A stretch of DNA of 64,000 nucleotides from Nocardia aurea (GTDB lineage Bacteria > Actinomycetota > Actinomycetes > Mycobacteriales > Mycobacteriaceae), in NCBI RefSeq assembly GCF_003123685.1, contig NZ_QCYJ01000005.1, forward strand, positions 648,905 to 712,904, written 5' to 3'. This document shows positions 1-8,086 of the stretch, piece after piece. The notes under the pieces are model-generated. The model made no database searches and had not been told where the DNA came from. It saw only the letters and a list, made by a program, of their open reading frames with translations. The stretch's first letter is position 1. The number at the start of each line of letters is the position of its first letter. Made by a program: the position numbers and the translations under genes.

Positions 1-370
1 CGCCCGCGACACCGAGCGCGAGGCCCGCGATACGCTGCGCGAGATCATCGAGAAGGCGAACAAACCCGCCGTCGAAGGGTTCAGGGACGCCGTGCAGCAG
101 GCCGGTGCTTCGACCGGTGATCGCAAGGGGATGTGGGCGGATTCCACCTTCGAGGATCTCGTCCAATACAACGACGGTTTCCGCACCCAGCTGATCGGCA
201 CCCCCGAACAGGTGGCCGAACGTATCGTCGCCTACAAGAAATTGGGCGTCGATCTGATTCTCGGCGGCTTCCTGCACTTCCAGGAGGAAATCGAGTACTT
301 CGGCGAGAAGGTACTCCCGCTGGTGCGTGAACTGGAGGCTGCCGAGCAGCCCGTCGCGGCGGTCCGCTGA
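1..370 (+). CDS. sfnG: FMNH2-dependent sulfone monooxygenase, SfnG-like, C-terminal part
   Basis: This is the last 122 codons of a gene that starts before the window; the reading frame is open from base 2. The C-terminal pattern (GTPEQVAERIVAYKKLG, then LILGGFLHFQEEIEYFGEKV) is that of bacterial luciferase-like monooxygenases of the SsuD/SfnG group, which use reduced FMN and O2 to cleave C-S bonds of sulfones or sulfonates. The SfnG assignment rests mainly on context: the next gene is an SfnB-type protein and two flavin reductases follow. The TGA stop overlaps the next ATG (TGATG), so translation is probably coupled. The substrate (dimethylsulfone or another) cannot be decided from the fragment. 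Confidence 0.75.
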   Translation, partial: ARDTEREARDTLREIIEKANKPAVEGFRDAVQQAGASTGDRKGMWADSTFEDLVQYNDGFRTQLIGTPEQVAERIVAYKKLGVDLILGGFLHFQEEIEYFGEKVLPLVRELEAAEQPVAAVR

Positions 371-1629
371 TGACCGCGGTCATCGCCGACCGCATCGAAT
401 CGGCAGCTCGGGCGATCGGTGTCGCGCGAAATCTCGCGGCGGAATTCGCGCTGGGAGCCGCCGCGCGGGACCGCGACAGGGAGCTGCCGTACGCGCAGGT
501 GGACCGCTTGGCCGCGAGCGGTCTGCTGGCGATCACCGTGCCCGCCGCGTTCGGTGGGGCGGACCTCCCGCCCACCGTGGTCGCGGAGGTCGTCCGGATC
601 ATCGCGGCCGCCGATCCGAATATCGCCCAGATTCCGCACAGCCATTTCGTCTACCTGAATCTGCTGCGATTGGCCGGTGACCCGGCCCAGCAAGCCCGAT
701 ATTTCGGCGCGGTTCTCGACGGTGCCCGCATCGCCAACGCGCAATCCGAGCGCGGCGGCGCGACGGTCGCCGACATCGCCACCACCGTGCGGCCCGAAGG
801 CGAGCGTCTCCGTATCGATGGCGCCAAGTACTACTGCACCGGTTCGCTTTTCGCGGATCTGCTCGCCGTGCTCACCCGGCTCGACGACCCGAATGCCGAA
901 AGCGGTCTCGCGCCAGGCGAATACGTCGTCTACCTACCCGCCGACACTCCCGGCGTGCGGATCGTCGACGACTGGAACGGCATCGGCCAGCGCACCACCG
1001 GCAGCGGAACGATCATCTTCGACGGTGTGCTCGTCGAACCGGATCAGTTGGTCGCCCGAAACGCCGCGGTGCGCGCGCCGACCGGGTACGGCGCGTACGC
1101 GCAACTCCTGCACGCCGCGATCGACGCGGGTATCGCGCGCGGTGCGCTCACCGCCGCAACGGATTTCGTTCGGCAGTACAGCCGTCCGTGGTTCGAAGCG
1201 GGTGTGGAGCGAGCGGTCGACGATCCGTTGCTTATTCAGCGGTTCGGTGAATTGGCCGTCACCGTGACCGCTGCCGAGGCGACGTTGAGCGCGGCGGGAC
1301 GCGTCGTCGATGCCGCTGTCGAAGGTGATGGTACGCGGTCGGCGGTCGCACTGCCGGGCGATGTGACCACCGATCGGTCCGACGCCGTCGCTCACGCGTC
1401 ACTGACGGTCGCCACCGCGAAGATCCTCGCCGACCGGGCCGCCAACGAGGTTTCGGCCGCACTGTTCGAGGTGGCCGGAACCCGCAGCGCGGCAGCGGAT
1501 CTGAACCTGCACCACTTCTGGCGCAACGCCCGCACCCACACCCTGCACGACCCGGTCCGCTGGAAGTACCAGCACATCGGCCGCGCCCTGTTGCACGACG
1601 CCCCGCCGCCGCAGCATGGTGTCTTCTGA
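370..1629 (+). CDS. sfnB: SfnB-family acyl-CoA dehydrogenase-like sulfur acquisition oxidoreductase
   Basis: This 419-aa flavoprotein has the acyl-CoA dehydrogenase/DszC-like fold. An N-terminal helical domain (about 1-115) is followed by the middle beta domain (residues about 120-235, with NAQSERGG and RIDGAKYYCTGS) and a C-terminal helical domain ending HTLHDPVRWKYQHIG, the DszC/SfnB-type ending. SfnB proteins belong to sulfate-starvation operons and are thought to oxidise or oxygenate organosulfur compounds with FMN. The start is the ATG overlapping the preceding stop. Position between an SfnG-like monooxygenase and two flavin reductases supports a role in organosulfur scavenging. The exact substrate is unknown. 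Confidence 0.8.
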   Translation: MTAVIADRIESAARAIGVARNLAAEFALGAAARDRDRELPYAQVDRLAASGLLAITVPAAFGGADLPPTVVAEVVRIIAAADPNIAQIPHSHFVYLNLLRLAGDPAQQARYFGAVLDGARIANAQSERGGATVADIATTVRPEGERLRIDGAKYYCTGSLFADLLAVLTRLDDPNAESGLAPGEYVVYLPADTPGVRIVDDWNGIGQRTTGSGTIIFDGVLVEPDQLVARNAAVRAPTGYGAYAQLLHAAIDAGIARGALTAATDFVRQYSRPWFEAGVERAVDDPLLIQRFGELAVTVTAAEATLSAAGRVVDAAVEGDGTRSAVALPGDVTTDRSDAVAHASLTVATAKILADRAANEVSAALFEVAGTRSAAADLNLHHFWRNARTHTLHDPVRWKYQHIGRALLHDAPPPQHGVF

Positions 1630-1655
1630 GCCGTGAGCGAGAGAAGGATACGAAT

Positions 1656-2189
1656 ATGTCAGTGACGGTCGTCGTCGGAAACCCCAAACCCGCCTCGCGC
1701 ACCCTGACCGCGGCGACACTGGTCGCGCAAGCGCTGCGGCCCGATTCGGCGCCCGCTGTCATCGATCTGGTCACGCTCGGCCCCGGCCTGCTGTCCTGGG
1801 GCGATCCGGCCGTCGGCGAGGCCGCTCGCACGGTCGCCGAATCCGAACTCGTCGTCTTCGCCAGCCCCACCTTCAAGGCCACCTACACCGGCCTGCTGAA
1901 ACTGTTCCTCGAACAGTTCGACGGCGGTACCGGCCTCGCCGGAGTCGTGGCCGTCCCGCTCATGCTCGGCGCGGGCCCCGCCCACGCCCTCGCACCGGAT
2001 CTGCTGCTCAAGCCGGTCCTCGTCGAGATCGGCGCGACCGCCGCACTGCCCGGCCTCTACCTCACCGACCGCACCTTCCACGAGGACGGCGCGATCGCCG
2101 CCTACGCCGAGCGCTGGCGGCCGGTAGTCGACGCATTGACCACGAAATCCCTACAGTCGAACACCGAGAAGGCGACGAATCATGCATGA
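1656..2189 (+). CDS. NAD(P)H-dependent FMN reductase (MsuE/SsuE type)
   Basis: This 177-aa flavodoxin-fold protein has an early phosphate-binding loop (VVGNPKPASRTL, residues 5-16) and the FMN-contact stretch VVFASPTFKATYTG near residues 67-80. Both are typical of the MsuE/SsuE family, which supplies reduced FMN to two-component monooxygenases. A purine-rich GAGAGAAGGA lies just upstream of the ATG. It probably feeds the SfnG-like enzyme at the start of the window. Its last 8 bases overlap the next gene, so both are on one transcript. Confidence 0.85.
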   Translation: MSVTVVVGNPKPASRTLTAATLVAQALRPDSAPAVIDLVTLGPGLLSWGDPAVGEAARTVAESELVVFASPTFKATYTGLLKLFLEQFDGGTGLAGVVAVPLMLGAGPAHALAPDLLLKPVLVEIGATAALPGLYLTDRTFHEDGAIAAYAERWRPVVDALTTKSLQSNTEKATNHA

Positions 2190-2679
2190 CCTCTTCGAAT
2201 TCCCCGCCGACGGTGACGGCCTGCGCCGCGCCTTCTCCAACTTCCCCAGCGGCGTCGTCGCCGTCTGCGCCGAAGTGGACGGCGTCCCCCACGGACTCGC
2301 CGTCAGCACCTTCGTCCCCGTCTCCCTCGACCCACCCCTCGTCTCGTTCTGCGTCCAGAACTCCTCCGCCACCTGGCCACTCCTCGAACGCGCCGACCAC
2401 CTCGGCCTGAGCCTGCTCGGCACCGACCAGCAAGCCGCCGCCAAAGCCCTCGGCGCCCGCAACGGCGACCGCTTCCGCGACTCCGAACTGCACCGAGGCA
2501 CCGGCGACGCCGTCTTCATCGACGGCGCCTCGGCCTGGATCGAAGGCGTCCCCGAAGCCCAGGTCCCCGCGGGCGACCACACCGTCGTCATCCTCCGCAT
2601 CCACCGCCTGGCCACCCGTTCGGATATCGAGCCCCTGGTCTTCCACGGCAGCAAGTTCCGCCGCCTGCTCGCAAGCTGA
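2182..2679 (+). CDS. Flavin reductase family protein (flavin reductase-like domain)
   Basis: This 165-aa single-domain protein has the split-barrel flavin reductase pattern: FSNFPSGVVAVCA at about 14-26, HGLAVSTFVPVSLDPPLVSF at about 33-52, and a conserved GD-H pair near the end (VPAGDHTVVILRI). Such proteins reduce FMN or FAD with NAD(P)H for partner monooxygenases. The operon thus holds two unrelated flavin reductases, this one and the flavodoxin-like one upstream, with an 8-base overlap. Local codon use is extremely C-rich at third positions. It is the last gene of the sulfur operon. Confidence 0.85.
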   Translation: MHDLFEFPADGDGLRRAFSNFPSGVVAVCAEVDGVPHGLAVSTFVPVSLDPPLVSFCVQNSSATWPLLERADHLGLSLLGTDQQAAAKALGARNGDRFRDSELHRGTGDAVFIDGASAWIEGVPEAQVPAGDHTVVILRIHRLATRSDIEPLVFHGSKFRRLLAS

Positions 2680-3228
2680 GGGGGATCGCGGGCTAATCCG
2701 CAGAGCCTGGGTACCCAACTCGGGGCGGTGCCGCCCGACCAGGTCAGCGGAGGATTCAGCCCAAGCTCGGCGGAACCCGAGTTCTGCCTGGGCAGCGGGG
2801 ACGAACCCGACGGTTTCGGCGGGTTCGGCCTGTCTCACCGTCCCGAGGGGGAGCCCGGTCCTCGCCTGGGCACTACCGGGCGCCGTCGACAGGGCGATCG
2901 TCGCTATCACGGCAGCGGTCGCTGTACTTCGCATGCTTTTGCTCACGCGCTGGCGTCTGCCGTTCGGCACGATCGAACTCGAGCCGGGCATTCGCGGCGT
3001 CGCGCCCGCTGATCTGCGCCGTAATGGAGTCCTGCCGCTGGAGCGGCTGGCAATGCCCGACCATCCGCCGGAGTCGTGAGCGATCCTCCGGCTAGGTGGG
3101 AGTACGGGCGCTTCGTCCGATTCGACCGGTGTTCCTTGGCAAGTTCATAGGGTGCAGTTTTGGGTATAGTCCCCGTACTTGCTGTGTGCGATTGCGGGAA
3201 ATCCCTTGTCTACCAAGGGATTCAAAGG
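2680..3228. other. Intergenic stretch; minus-strand signal-peptide-like remnant
   Basis: No convincing intact gene lies between the sulfur operon and the tRNA. On the minus strand an ATG at 2934 opens a frame whose first 22 or so residues look like a secretion signal (MRSTATAAVIATIALSTAPG, then an Ala-x-Ala cleavage-like site). The frame then runs without a stop straight through the flavin reductase gene, so it has lost any natural end. It could be the 5' remnant of a secreted-protein gene truncated by rearrangement, or a chance frame. Confidence 0.25.
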
Positions 3229-3299
3229 AGCCGATGACGGGAATCGAACCCGCGCTGTCTGCTTGGGAAGCAGAAGTTCTACCATTGAACTACATCGGC
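3229..3299 (-). tRNA. tRNA-Gly (anticodon CCC)
   Basis: The reverse complement folds as a complete 71-nt tRNA. The acceptor stem is GCCGATG/CATCGGC, the D-arm contains TAGTTCAATGGTAGA, the anticodon loop is TTCCCAA (anticodon CCC), and the T-arm is GGGTTCGATTCCC. The discriminator base is T and CCA is not encoded. No tRNA neighbour is seen. Confidence 0.95.
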
Positions 3300-3618
3300 A
3301 TGCGTCGTGACGCGACCGTCAGCGTAGCAGACCAGGCACTATGCGACGCAAGTCCACAGGTGTGGAGCCTGGGATCAACCCCTGAACGGGCTTGGTCCCT
3401 ATTTCCTCCTTGCCCGTACCATCACTCTTGCAGCCGCTGACCCAAGTTCGCCGCCGAACTACGCCGCGCGAAGTATGTGGCTGGTCTCGAGATCGACAAA
3501 GCCTCCGGAGCGAGCACCCCGAACCAAGCCCTAAGTCGTCAGCCTGCCCTATCCACGTAGGGGTGAGCTCGGCGGCTGACATTGCGGATCCGGTATCACG
3601 ATCCGTAGCATCTGCGGG
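3300..3618. promoter_or_regulatory. Intergenic region with promoter of the WXG100 toxin operon
   Basis: The first 280 bases hold nothing recognisable. At 3582-3587 (TTGCGG) and 3606-3611 (TAGCAT) there is a SigA-like -35/-10 pair with an 18-bp spacer. The -10 lies only 7 bases before the GTG of the first WXG100 gene and no Shine-Dalgarno sequence is present, so a leaderless or very short-leader transcript is likely. Confidence 0.5.
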
Positions 3619-3960
3619 GTGAGCGATACGGGGGACGCTTCGAGCTCGGGGCAGGATCTTGCGGTTGTACCGGAGCGGGTTCGTGAGGTCGGGCGGTATG
3701 TCTACGAGTTGTCCGAGGCGCTTCGTTCCGCGTTGAGTTCCGCGGCGCGAGATGTGGATGGTGTGGTCAGCGATACCTGGACAGGTGCTTTGGCGACGGA
3801 GTTCACCGCGGGGTGGACCGATGTCCGTGAGGGTGGGGATCAGATCATCACGGCCTTGGCCGGGATGGCGGAGAAGCTCGGCGTCACCGCGCAGAGCTAT
3901 CAGGTTCGTGATGAGAACAACGCTTCCGCGCTCGGGAGTTCCAGTCTGGATCTGCCGTGA
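3619..3960 (+). CDS. WXG100 family type VII secretion protein
   Basis: This 113-aa helical-hairpin protein has the WXG motif in the turn (SDTWTGALATEF, W at about residue 53) and flanking helices rich in Val, Ala and Glu, as in EsxA/EsxB-like substrates of type VII secretion. The GTG start is chosen because the -10 element lies 7 bases upstream and the helical domain begins shortly after. The stop overlaps the next gene's GTG by 4 bases (GTGA). No ESX core genes (EccB-E) lie in the window, so export would depend on a system elsewhere. Confidence 0.8.
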   Translation: MSDTGDASSSGQDLAVVPERVREVGRYVYELSEALRSALSSAARDVDGVVSDTWTGALATEFTAGWTDVREGGDQIITALAGMAEKLGVTAQSYQVRDENNASALGSSSLDLP

Positions 3961-4253
3961 GCGAGTTCTCGGTCAATATCGATGACCTCGACCAGCTCGT
4001 GGCCCGCTTGTCGGGTCTGGCCGGGTTCATCGAGGACCATCTCGACGAGATCGATGACAAGGTCGCCACTCTGACCGGTACCGGTTGGGAAGGCGTTGCC
4101 GCTCAGGCATATTCCGACGCTCACCGGCAGTGGGTGACCGGAGCGCGCGAGTTCACCGACGGTGTCCGGGCAATGAGCGACGCGGCGATTCGAGCGCACA
4201 CTCGCTACAGCACCGCCGCTGACATCAATAAGCAGATGCTCCAAAGCGGCTAG
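3957..4253 (+). CDS. Second WXG100 family protein
   Basis: This 98-aa protein has typical WXG100 length, with the motif GTGWEGVAAQAYSDAH around residue 43 and amphipathic helices on both sides. It overlaps the preceding WXG100 gene by 4 bases and ends 3 bases before the toxin gene. Paired WXG100 proteins often form heterodimers that guide or chaperone a larger effector through the ESX channel. Here they probably serve the large downstream toxin (inference). Confidence 0.85.
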   Translation: MSEFSVNIDDLDQLVARLSGLAGFIEDHLDEIDDKVATLTGTGWEGVAAQAYSDAHRQWVTGAREFTDGVRAMSDAAIRAHTRYSTAADINKQMLQSG

Positions 4254-4256
4254 AGG

Positions 4257-5765
4257 GTGGGGGACACCTGGATCATCGACTCCGGCATGTACCTCGACGC
4301 GTCGAAGAAATGCCAGCAGTTGGCCACCGATATCTCCCTGGCGTTGGGGCCTTTGCAGCGCGCGCTCGTCAACGACTGCGCAGGGATGGCCGGTGATCAC
4401 GAAAAGTCCCGACCGTGGACGACCGGCTATGACCAGCATGCCCGCGACATCGTCACCTTGGCCGCGGCACTGTGCAATGCGTTGCAACGTTTCGGCGATG
4501 TCTTGGCGGCTACCGGCTACAACTGGTGGCATTCGGACCGCACCCACGCCAGCGGTCCGGAACCTGCCCGTCCCAGCGTCTCCGAGCCTCTCTACGACTC
4601 GGGTATGGCGTTGCCTGCCAGTGCCAGCGGCAACAACGGTGAGGGAATAGACACATCGATCACCGGCCTCATGGAGCAGGTGGGAAAGATCCCGAACGGC
4701 GATGTGACCAAACTCGGGATAGCGAAGGACGCGTGGAAGGCCTTCGCCGACAACGCCACCATCACCGCCGCCGCCGACCGCATCAAAGGGGTCAACGCCA
4801 AGTTCACCGGCAGCACCGACCCCAATATCGCCGACATCGAACAGAAACTGACCACGCTGCAGAATGCCGCGCAGTTGTTGTCCCAGGCGGCGTCAGGGCT
4901 GGCGGGACCGGTCAAGGACCATCACGACGCGCTCGAATCGATGCGCAACGATGTCGAAGCCGCTGTGGCAAGCGCCGCGAAGGAAATCGCCGGCGCGATC
5001 GTGGTGACCGTCCTGGTCGTCGGGGTCCTGGCGGTCGTTACCGCGGGCACAGCCGCCGTGCCCGCCGCTGCCGGTGGTGGATTGGTCACCGCCGAGATCG
5101 TCACCACGACAGCCACGCTGATCCGCACCACCGTCACCGCGAGTCGTGTCCTTGCGCTGTTCGGCGCTGTCGTTGTCGCCGGAAGCGCCGGTGGTGTCTT
5201 CACCGCCATCCCCGACCTCACCCAGAACGGTATCAACGCCGCACTCGCGGGTATCGCGGCCATGACGGTCAAAATCGTTGGTGACGAGGACGCACCGTCC
5301 GGTTCTTCCAACCCTGGCAACACGCCAGGGACAACCGAGTACCAGAAACGTGTGGAGGAGTTGGCTCAGGATCCCGCGAAGAACGGGAAGGTGAGCCCGC
5401 AGTCGACGAGAGAGGCCGAGGTCGGACTCGCCAACGAGAACGCCGGACTCGTCGGACCACTCGAACGGGCTCCCCTCGGTCCCAATGGCGAGGATCAGGG
5501 AGAATTCATCGACAAGAACAGCAACACGCGATGGGATGTCAAGAGCTCACCCGATGTCATCCCCGACTATCGGCCTGCCGAGGTCGCAGGCAAACCGATA
5601 GCCAACCCGCAGACCGATGAGCAATTCATCGAAATGATCGAGGACTCCCTTGCCGACGGCGAGGGCGTGATGATCGACGAAAGTGGCATGACACCCGCTC
5701 GCAAGGCGCACCTGCAGGAGTTGGTGCAGAACAATCCGCAATGGCAAGGAAAGGTGCTCTGGTAA
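4257..5765 (+). CDS. Polymorphic type VII toxin with WXG-like N-terminus and nuclease-like C-terminus
   Basis: This 502-aa protein starts at GTG 3 bases after the second WXG100 stop. Residues 1-110 are helical and contain NWWHSDRTHASG near 85, resembling actinobacterial ESX-secreted effector N-termini. A coiled-coil-like middle and a long hydrophobic Ala/Val/Thr/Gly stretch (about 240-340) follow, then a charged C-terminal domain (about 360-502). That domain contains REAEVGLANENAG and EFIDKNSNTRWDVKSSPD; the spaced acidic residues plus D-x-K are compatible with a PD-(D/E)xK nuclease fold. This reading is inferred and not confirmed. The C-terminal switch in composition and the adjacent small gene are hallmarks of polymorphic toxins. 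Its partner is probably the pentapeptide protein 3 bases downstream. Confidence 0.65.
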   Translation: MGDTWIIDSGMYLDASKKCQQLATDISLALGPLQRALVNDCAGMAGDHEKSRPWTTGYDQHARDIVTLAAALCNALQRFGDVLAATGYNWWHSDRTHASGPEPARPSVSEPLYDSGMALPASASGNNGEGIDTSITGLMEQVGKIPNGDVTKLGIAKDAWKAFADNATITAAADRIKGVNAKFTGSTDPNIADIEQKLTTLQNAAQLLSQAASGLAGPVKDHHDALESMRNDVEAAVASAAKEIAGAIVVTVLVVGVLAVVTAGTAAVPAAAGGGLVTAEIVTTTATLIRTTVTASRVLALFGAVVVAGSAGGVFTAIPDLTQNGINAALAGIAAMTVKIVGDEDAPSGSSNPGNTPGTTEYQKRVEELAQDPAKNGKVSPQSTREAEVGLANENAGLVGPLERAPLGPNGEDQGEFIDKNSNTRWDVKSSPDVIPDYRPAEVAGKPIANPQTDEQFIEMIEDSLADGEGVMIDESGMTPARKAHLQELVQNNPQWQGKVLW

Positions 5766-5768
5766 ACA

Positions 5769-6437
5769 GTGACCACCGCACACGGTCGTCCACTCAGCGA
5801 CGTTCGTCGCTGGCCCGAAGACCCGAAAGCGCGCCAGGCGCTGGCCGACTACCTCAAAGCCCTCCCCGCCGACCCGGACGCCGATCGGACCAGCGCGTCA
5901 CAGCTCAACGGCCACGGGCTCGATTTCACCGGTGCGGACCTCTCGGGGCTGGACCTGCTGGGCGCCGAGCTCTCCGAATCCACCCTGACCGGAGTGCTGT
6001 TCGTCGGAGCCGACTTGTACACGGCATGGCTGATCGAGGCGCGACTGTCGGAAGCCGATCTCAGTGGCGCCGATCTTCGAAAGGTCCAGGGGCGCGGATG
6101 CCAGGCCCGAGCCGCGAAGATACGCGGCGCCGATCTACAACGGGCCGATCTCAGCCAGTCGGATCTACGGGGCGCGGACCTCAGTGGTGCCCGATTACAA
6201 CGCGTGTCGTTCTCCGACTCGGATCTGCGGCAAGCCAGCCTGCGCGACTGCAGTTTCGGACGCACGCGGTTGTCTCGCGCACGACTGGCGGGCTGTGATG
6301 TCACCGGTTCCAGCGGCCTGGCCATAGGACCTGTCGATGTCGGCATCGATTCGCCGCACCTGCTGGACGGGCCAGAACTTCATGATTGGTTCGTCTCGAA
6401 CGGCGCGACTGATGTCGAGGTACACCAAGCCGCGTAG
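5769..6437 (+). CDS. Pentapeptide-repeat protein, candidate immunity protein for the upstream toxin
   Basis: This 222-aa protein has about 20 pentapeptide repeats of the A(D/N)LxX type between residues 50 and 180 (for example GADLSGLDL, GADLQRADLSQSDLRGADL). These predict a right-handed quadrilateral beta-helix. An N-terminal helical cap (DPKARQALADYLKALPAD) and a C-terminal non-repeat tail flank it. Pentapeptide proteins such as MfpA and Qnr mimic DNA. The GTG lies 3 bases after the toxin stop, so the two are certainly co-translated. That placement makes immunity against a nucleic-acid-targeting toxin the simplest role (inference). Confidence 0.75.
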   Translation: MTTAHGRPLSDVRRWPEDPKARQALADYLKALPADPDADRTSASQLNGHGLDFTGADLSGLDLLGAELSESTLTGVLFVGADLYTAWLIEARLSEADLSGADLRKVQGRGCQARAAKIRGADLQRADLSQSDLRGADLSGARLQRVSFSDSDLRQASLRDCSFGRTRLSRARLAGCDVTGSSGLAIGPVDVGIDSPHLLDGPELHDWFVSNGATDVEVHQAA

Positions 6438-6724
6438 ATCCATGAACCTGGTCAGGCGTCCCGCGCCAGTTGAGCGGTCGTTGGGTGAAGACCGCTCCAG
6501 TTTCGCCGCTGACACATATCCCCACCGGTGCACGTTCTGGCAGAGGTGTCGCGGCAATGCTCCGATCGCGGCTATGCGTCGCTGACGTGTATCGTCAGCC
6601 GGTTCACCACATCGTGAACCAACCTGATGCTGTTCCGGTGCGGTCGGGTTCGCTTCCCGCACCGGGGGATTGTGCAATTGCATGCCGACGCGAGCCCTTT
6701 GCGTCAGAAAGAGACCTCACACAC

Positions 6725-7342
6725 ATGCACCTCATGAAGTTCGCGGTGGCCACCGTCATGACTGCCGCAGTCACGGTGACCGCCAGTGGATTCGCCCACG
6801 CCGACGTGCCCGCGGCACCGCAGGAGCGACCGTTCGCTCTTCGGGGCACCGACCACGGTGTCGCCTTCACCATTTCTCAGTCCTCCGATCTGAAGGAGGT
6901 CACGGTCAACCTGGACAGCGGACGATTCACCGCCACCGATACCGGGTACACCGTCTCCGACGCCACCGGTGCACGTATCGGCGAAATCCCCTTCCGGGCA
7001 GATACTTCCGACGGCACTGTCGAACTCTCCGCCACCGTCGACCGAACCGGCACCCACCTGACCGCCAAGCCCATCGGCGAATGGCTCTCCCAGCGTCAGG
7101 TCAACACCGAGATCGGGGCGGGCATCGGCGGTACCATCGGATTCGTTCTGGGGAGCTTCCTGGGCCTGTTCGGCCTGATCGGCATGGGCGTGCTCGCCAT
7201 CATCACGATTCCGGTGGGAATGATCGCGGGCGGTCTCATCGGCGCCGGGATCGGCGGGGCGATCGGCAATTCCCTGCCCGCGTCCGACGAGCCCAACATC
7301 TACAAGTACTACTGCGGCGGCCTGTACGAGCCTCCCTGCTGA
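6725..7342 (+). CDS. Secreted/membrane glycine-zipper protein, paralogue 1
   Basis: This 205-aa protein has a signal peptide (FAVATVMTAAVTVTASGFAHA, cleavage after about residue 26). A beta-rich domain follows with the family pattern 'V-x-L-x-SGRFT ... V-x-D-x-G-x-x-I-G-x-x-PF' (residues about 40-115), then a strongly glycine-periodic hydrophobic segment (about 128-185, GAGIGGTIGFVLG and GGLIGAGIGGAIG), and a short tail with two Cys ending EPPC. The ATG at 6725 is chosen because the signal peptide starts there; longer upstream frames lack one. Two relatives in this window (8087-8740 and 30043-30801) share the architecture. Function is unknown; glycine zippers suggest membrane insertion or oligomerisation. 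Confidence 0.8.
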   Translation: MHLMKFAVATVMTAAVTVTASGFAHADVPAAPQERPFALRGTDHGVAFTISQSSDLKEVTVNLDSGRFTATDTGYTVSDATGARIGEIPFRADTSDGTVELSATVDRTGTHLTAKPIGEWLSQRQVNTEIGAGIGGTIGFVLGSFLGLFGLIGMGVLAIITIPVGMIAGGLIGAGIGGAIGNSLPASDEPNIYKYYCGGLYEPPC

Positions 7343-8086
7343 CCGAACAACCGACACGGCACCGCCTGGGCAAAGCCCCACGGTGTCGAGCTCGGATCAC
7401 CCTGGATGCCCCGCGTCGGTCCATCTCTGAACTTCGTTGACTACGACCGGCGCGAAACGCCCGATTCTGTGCTGTGATCTCGCTCGAAAGACGCTCTTGC
7501 ACAAGTGGTTTGTGGACAGCTAGCGTCGGTTCCGCGCCAGTAGTGTGCCTCACCCCCTTGCCATTGCTGGCGGTGCCGAGAGACCCCCGGATTGTCCAAG
7601 GACGCCGGGGGTTTCGTCGTATCTACCGCCTTCCGCTACTCCGATCCTGGAGGTCGATCATGAGTTACGGTGCCACCTGCCCATCTGGCTCGAAGTTCTG
7701 ACCTCCGTGGTCGAGGTGGTCAATTCGATCCTCGGAGGTGCACCCTTGTGACCGTGCCCGGCATCCGCAGTCGCACTGGCAGGGCACTCGCTCGCGGTGT
7801 GTATCCAGCTCTGTGTCCTGTAGGTGCCGGTGCACTCGTCATGGCGCTCGAGCAAGCACGACATGCTGACATCGGCCCCGGTGCTGCTCGGCGACGATGT
7901 CGATGGCGATACCGCCGATATCGACACCTTGTCGAGGAAGTGCGACATTCGCCAGCCGTCGCGCAGGACTTGTGCGACTGCTTCCCGTCGGCAGTATTCG
8001 CGCGAGGGCGCAGTCGGCGAATGTGGCAGTCAATTGCGCTGTGAGACTGCTGAATTCATATTCGGCCAGCGATGGTTCGCCCGGTG
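7343..8086. other. Intergenic region between convergent paralogues
   Basis: No ORF here has a credible start, Shine-Dalgarno and family signature together. Short frames exist, for example a 13-codon ORF at 7660-7701 behind GGAGG, and a hydrophobic reading ending GGAPL at 7751 that lacks a start codon. Apart from the hairpin listed separately I see no repeats or RNA motifs. Confidence 0.4.
7583..7612 (+). terminator. Rho-independent-like hairpin
   Basis: ACCCCCGG (7583-7590) pairs perfectly with CCGGGGGT (7605-7612) across a 14-nt loop and is followed by TTTCG. It lies 240 bases downstream of the glycine-zipper gene, so it may end that transcript or belong to an unannotated RNA. Confidence 0.5.

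Noticed and set aside
7660..7701. 13-codon ORF behind GGAGG
   Set aside because: Too short to judge, and no conserved neighbour or structure; noted only in the intergenic entry.
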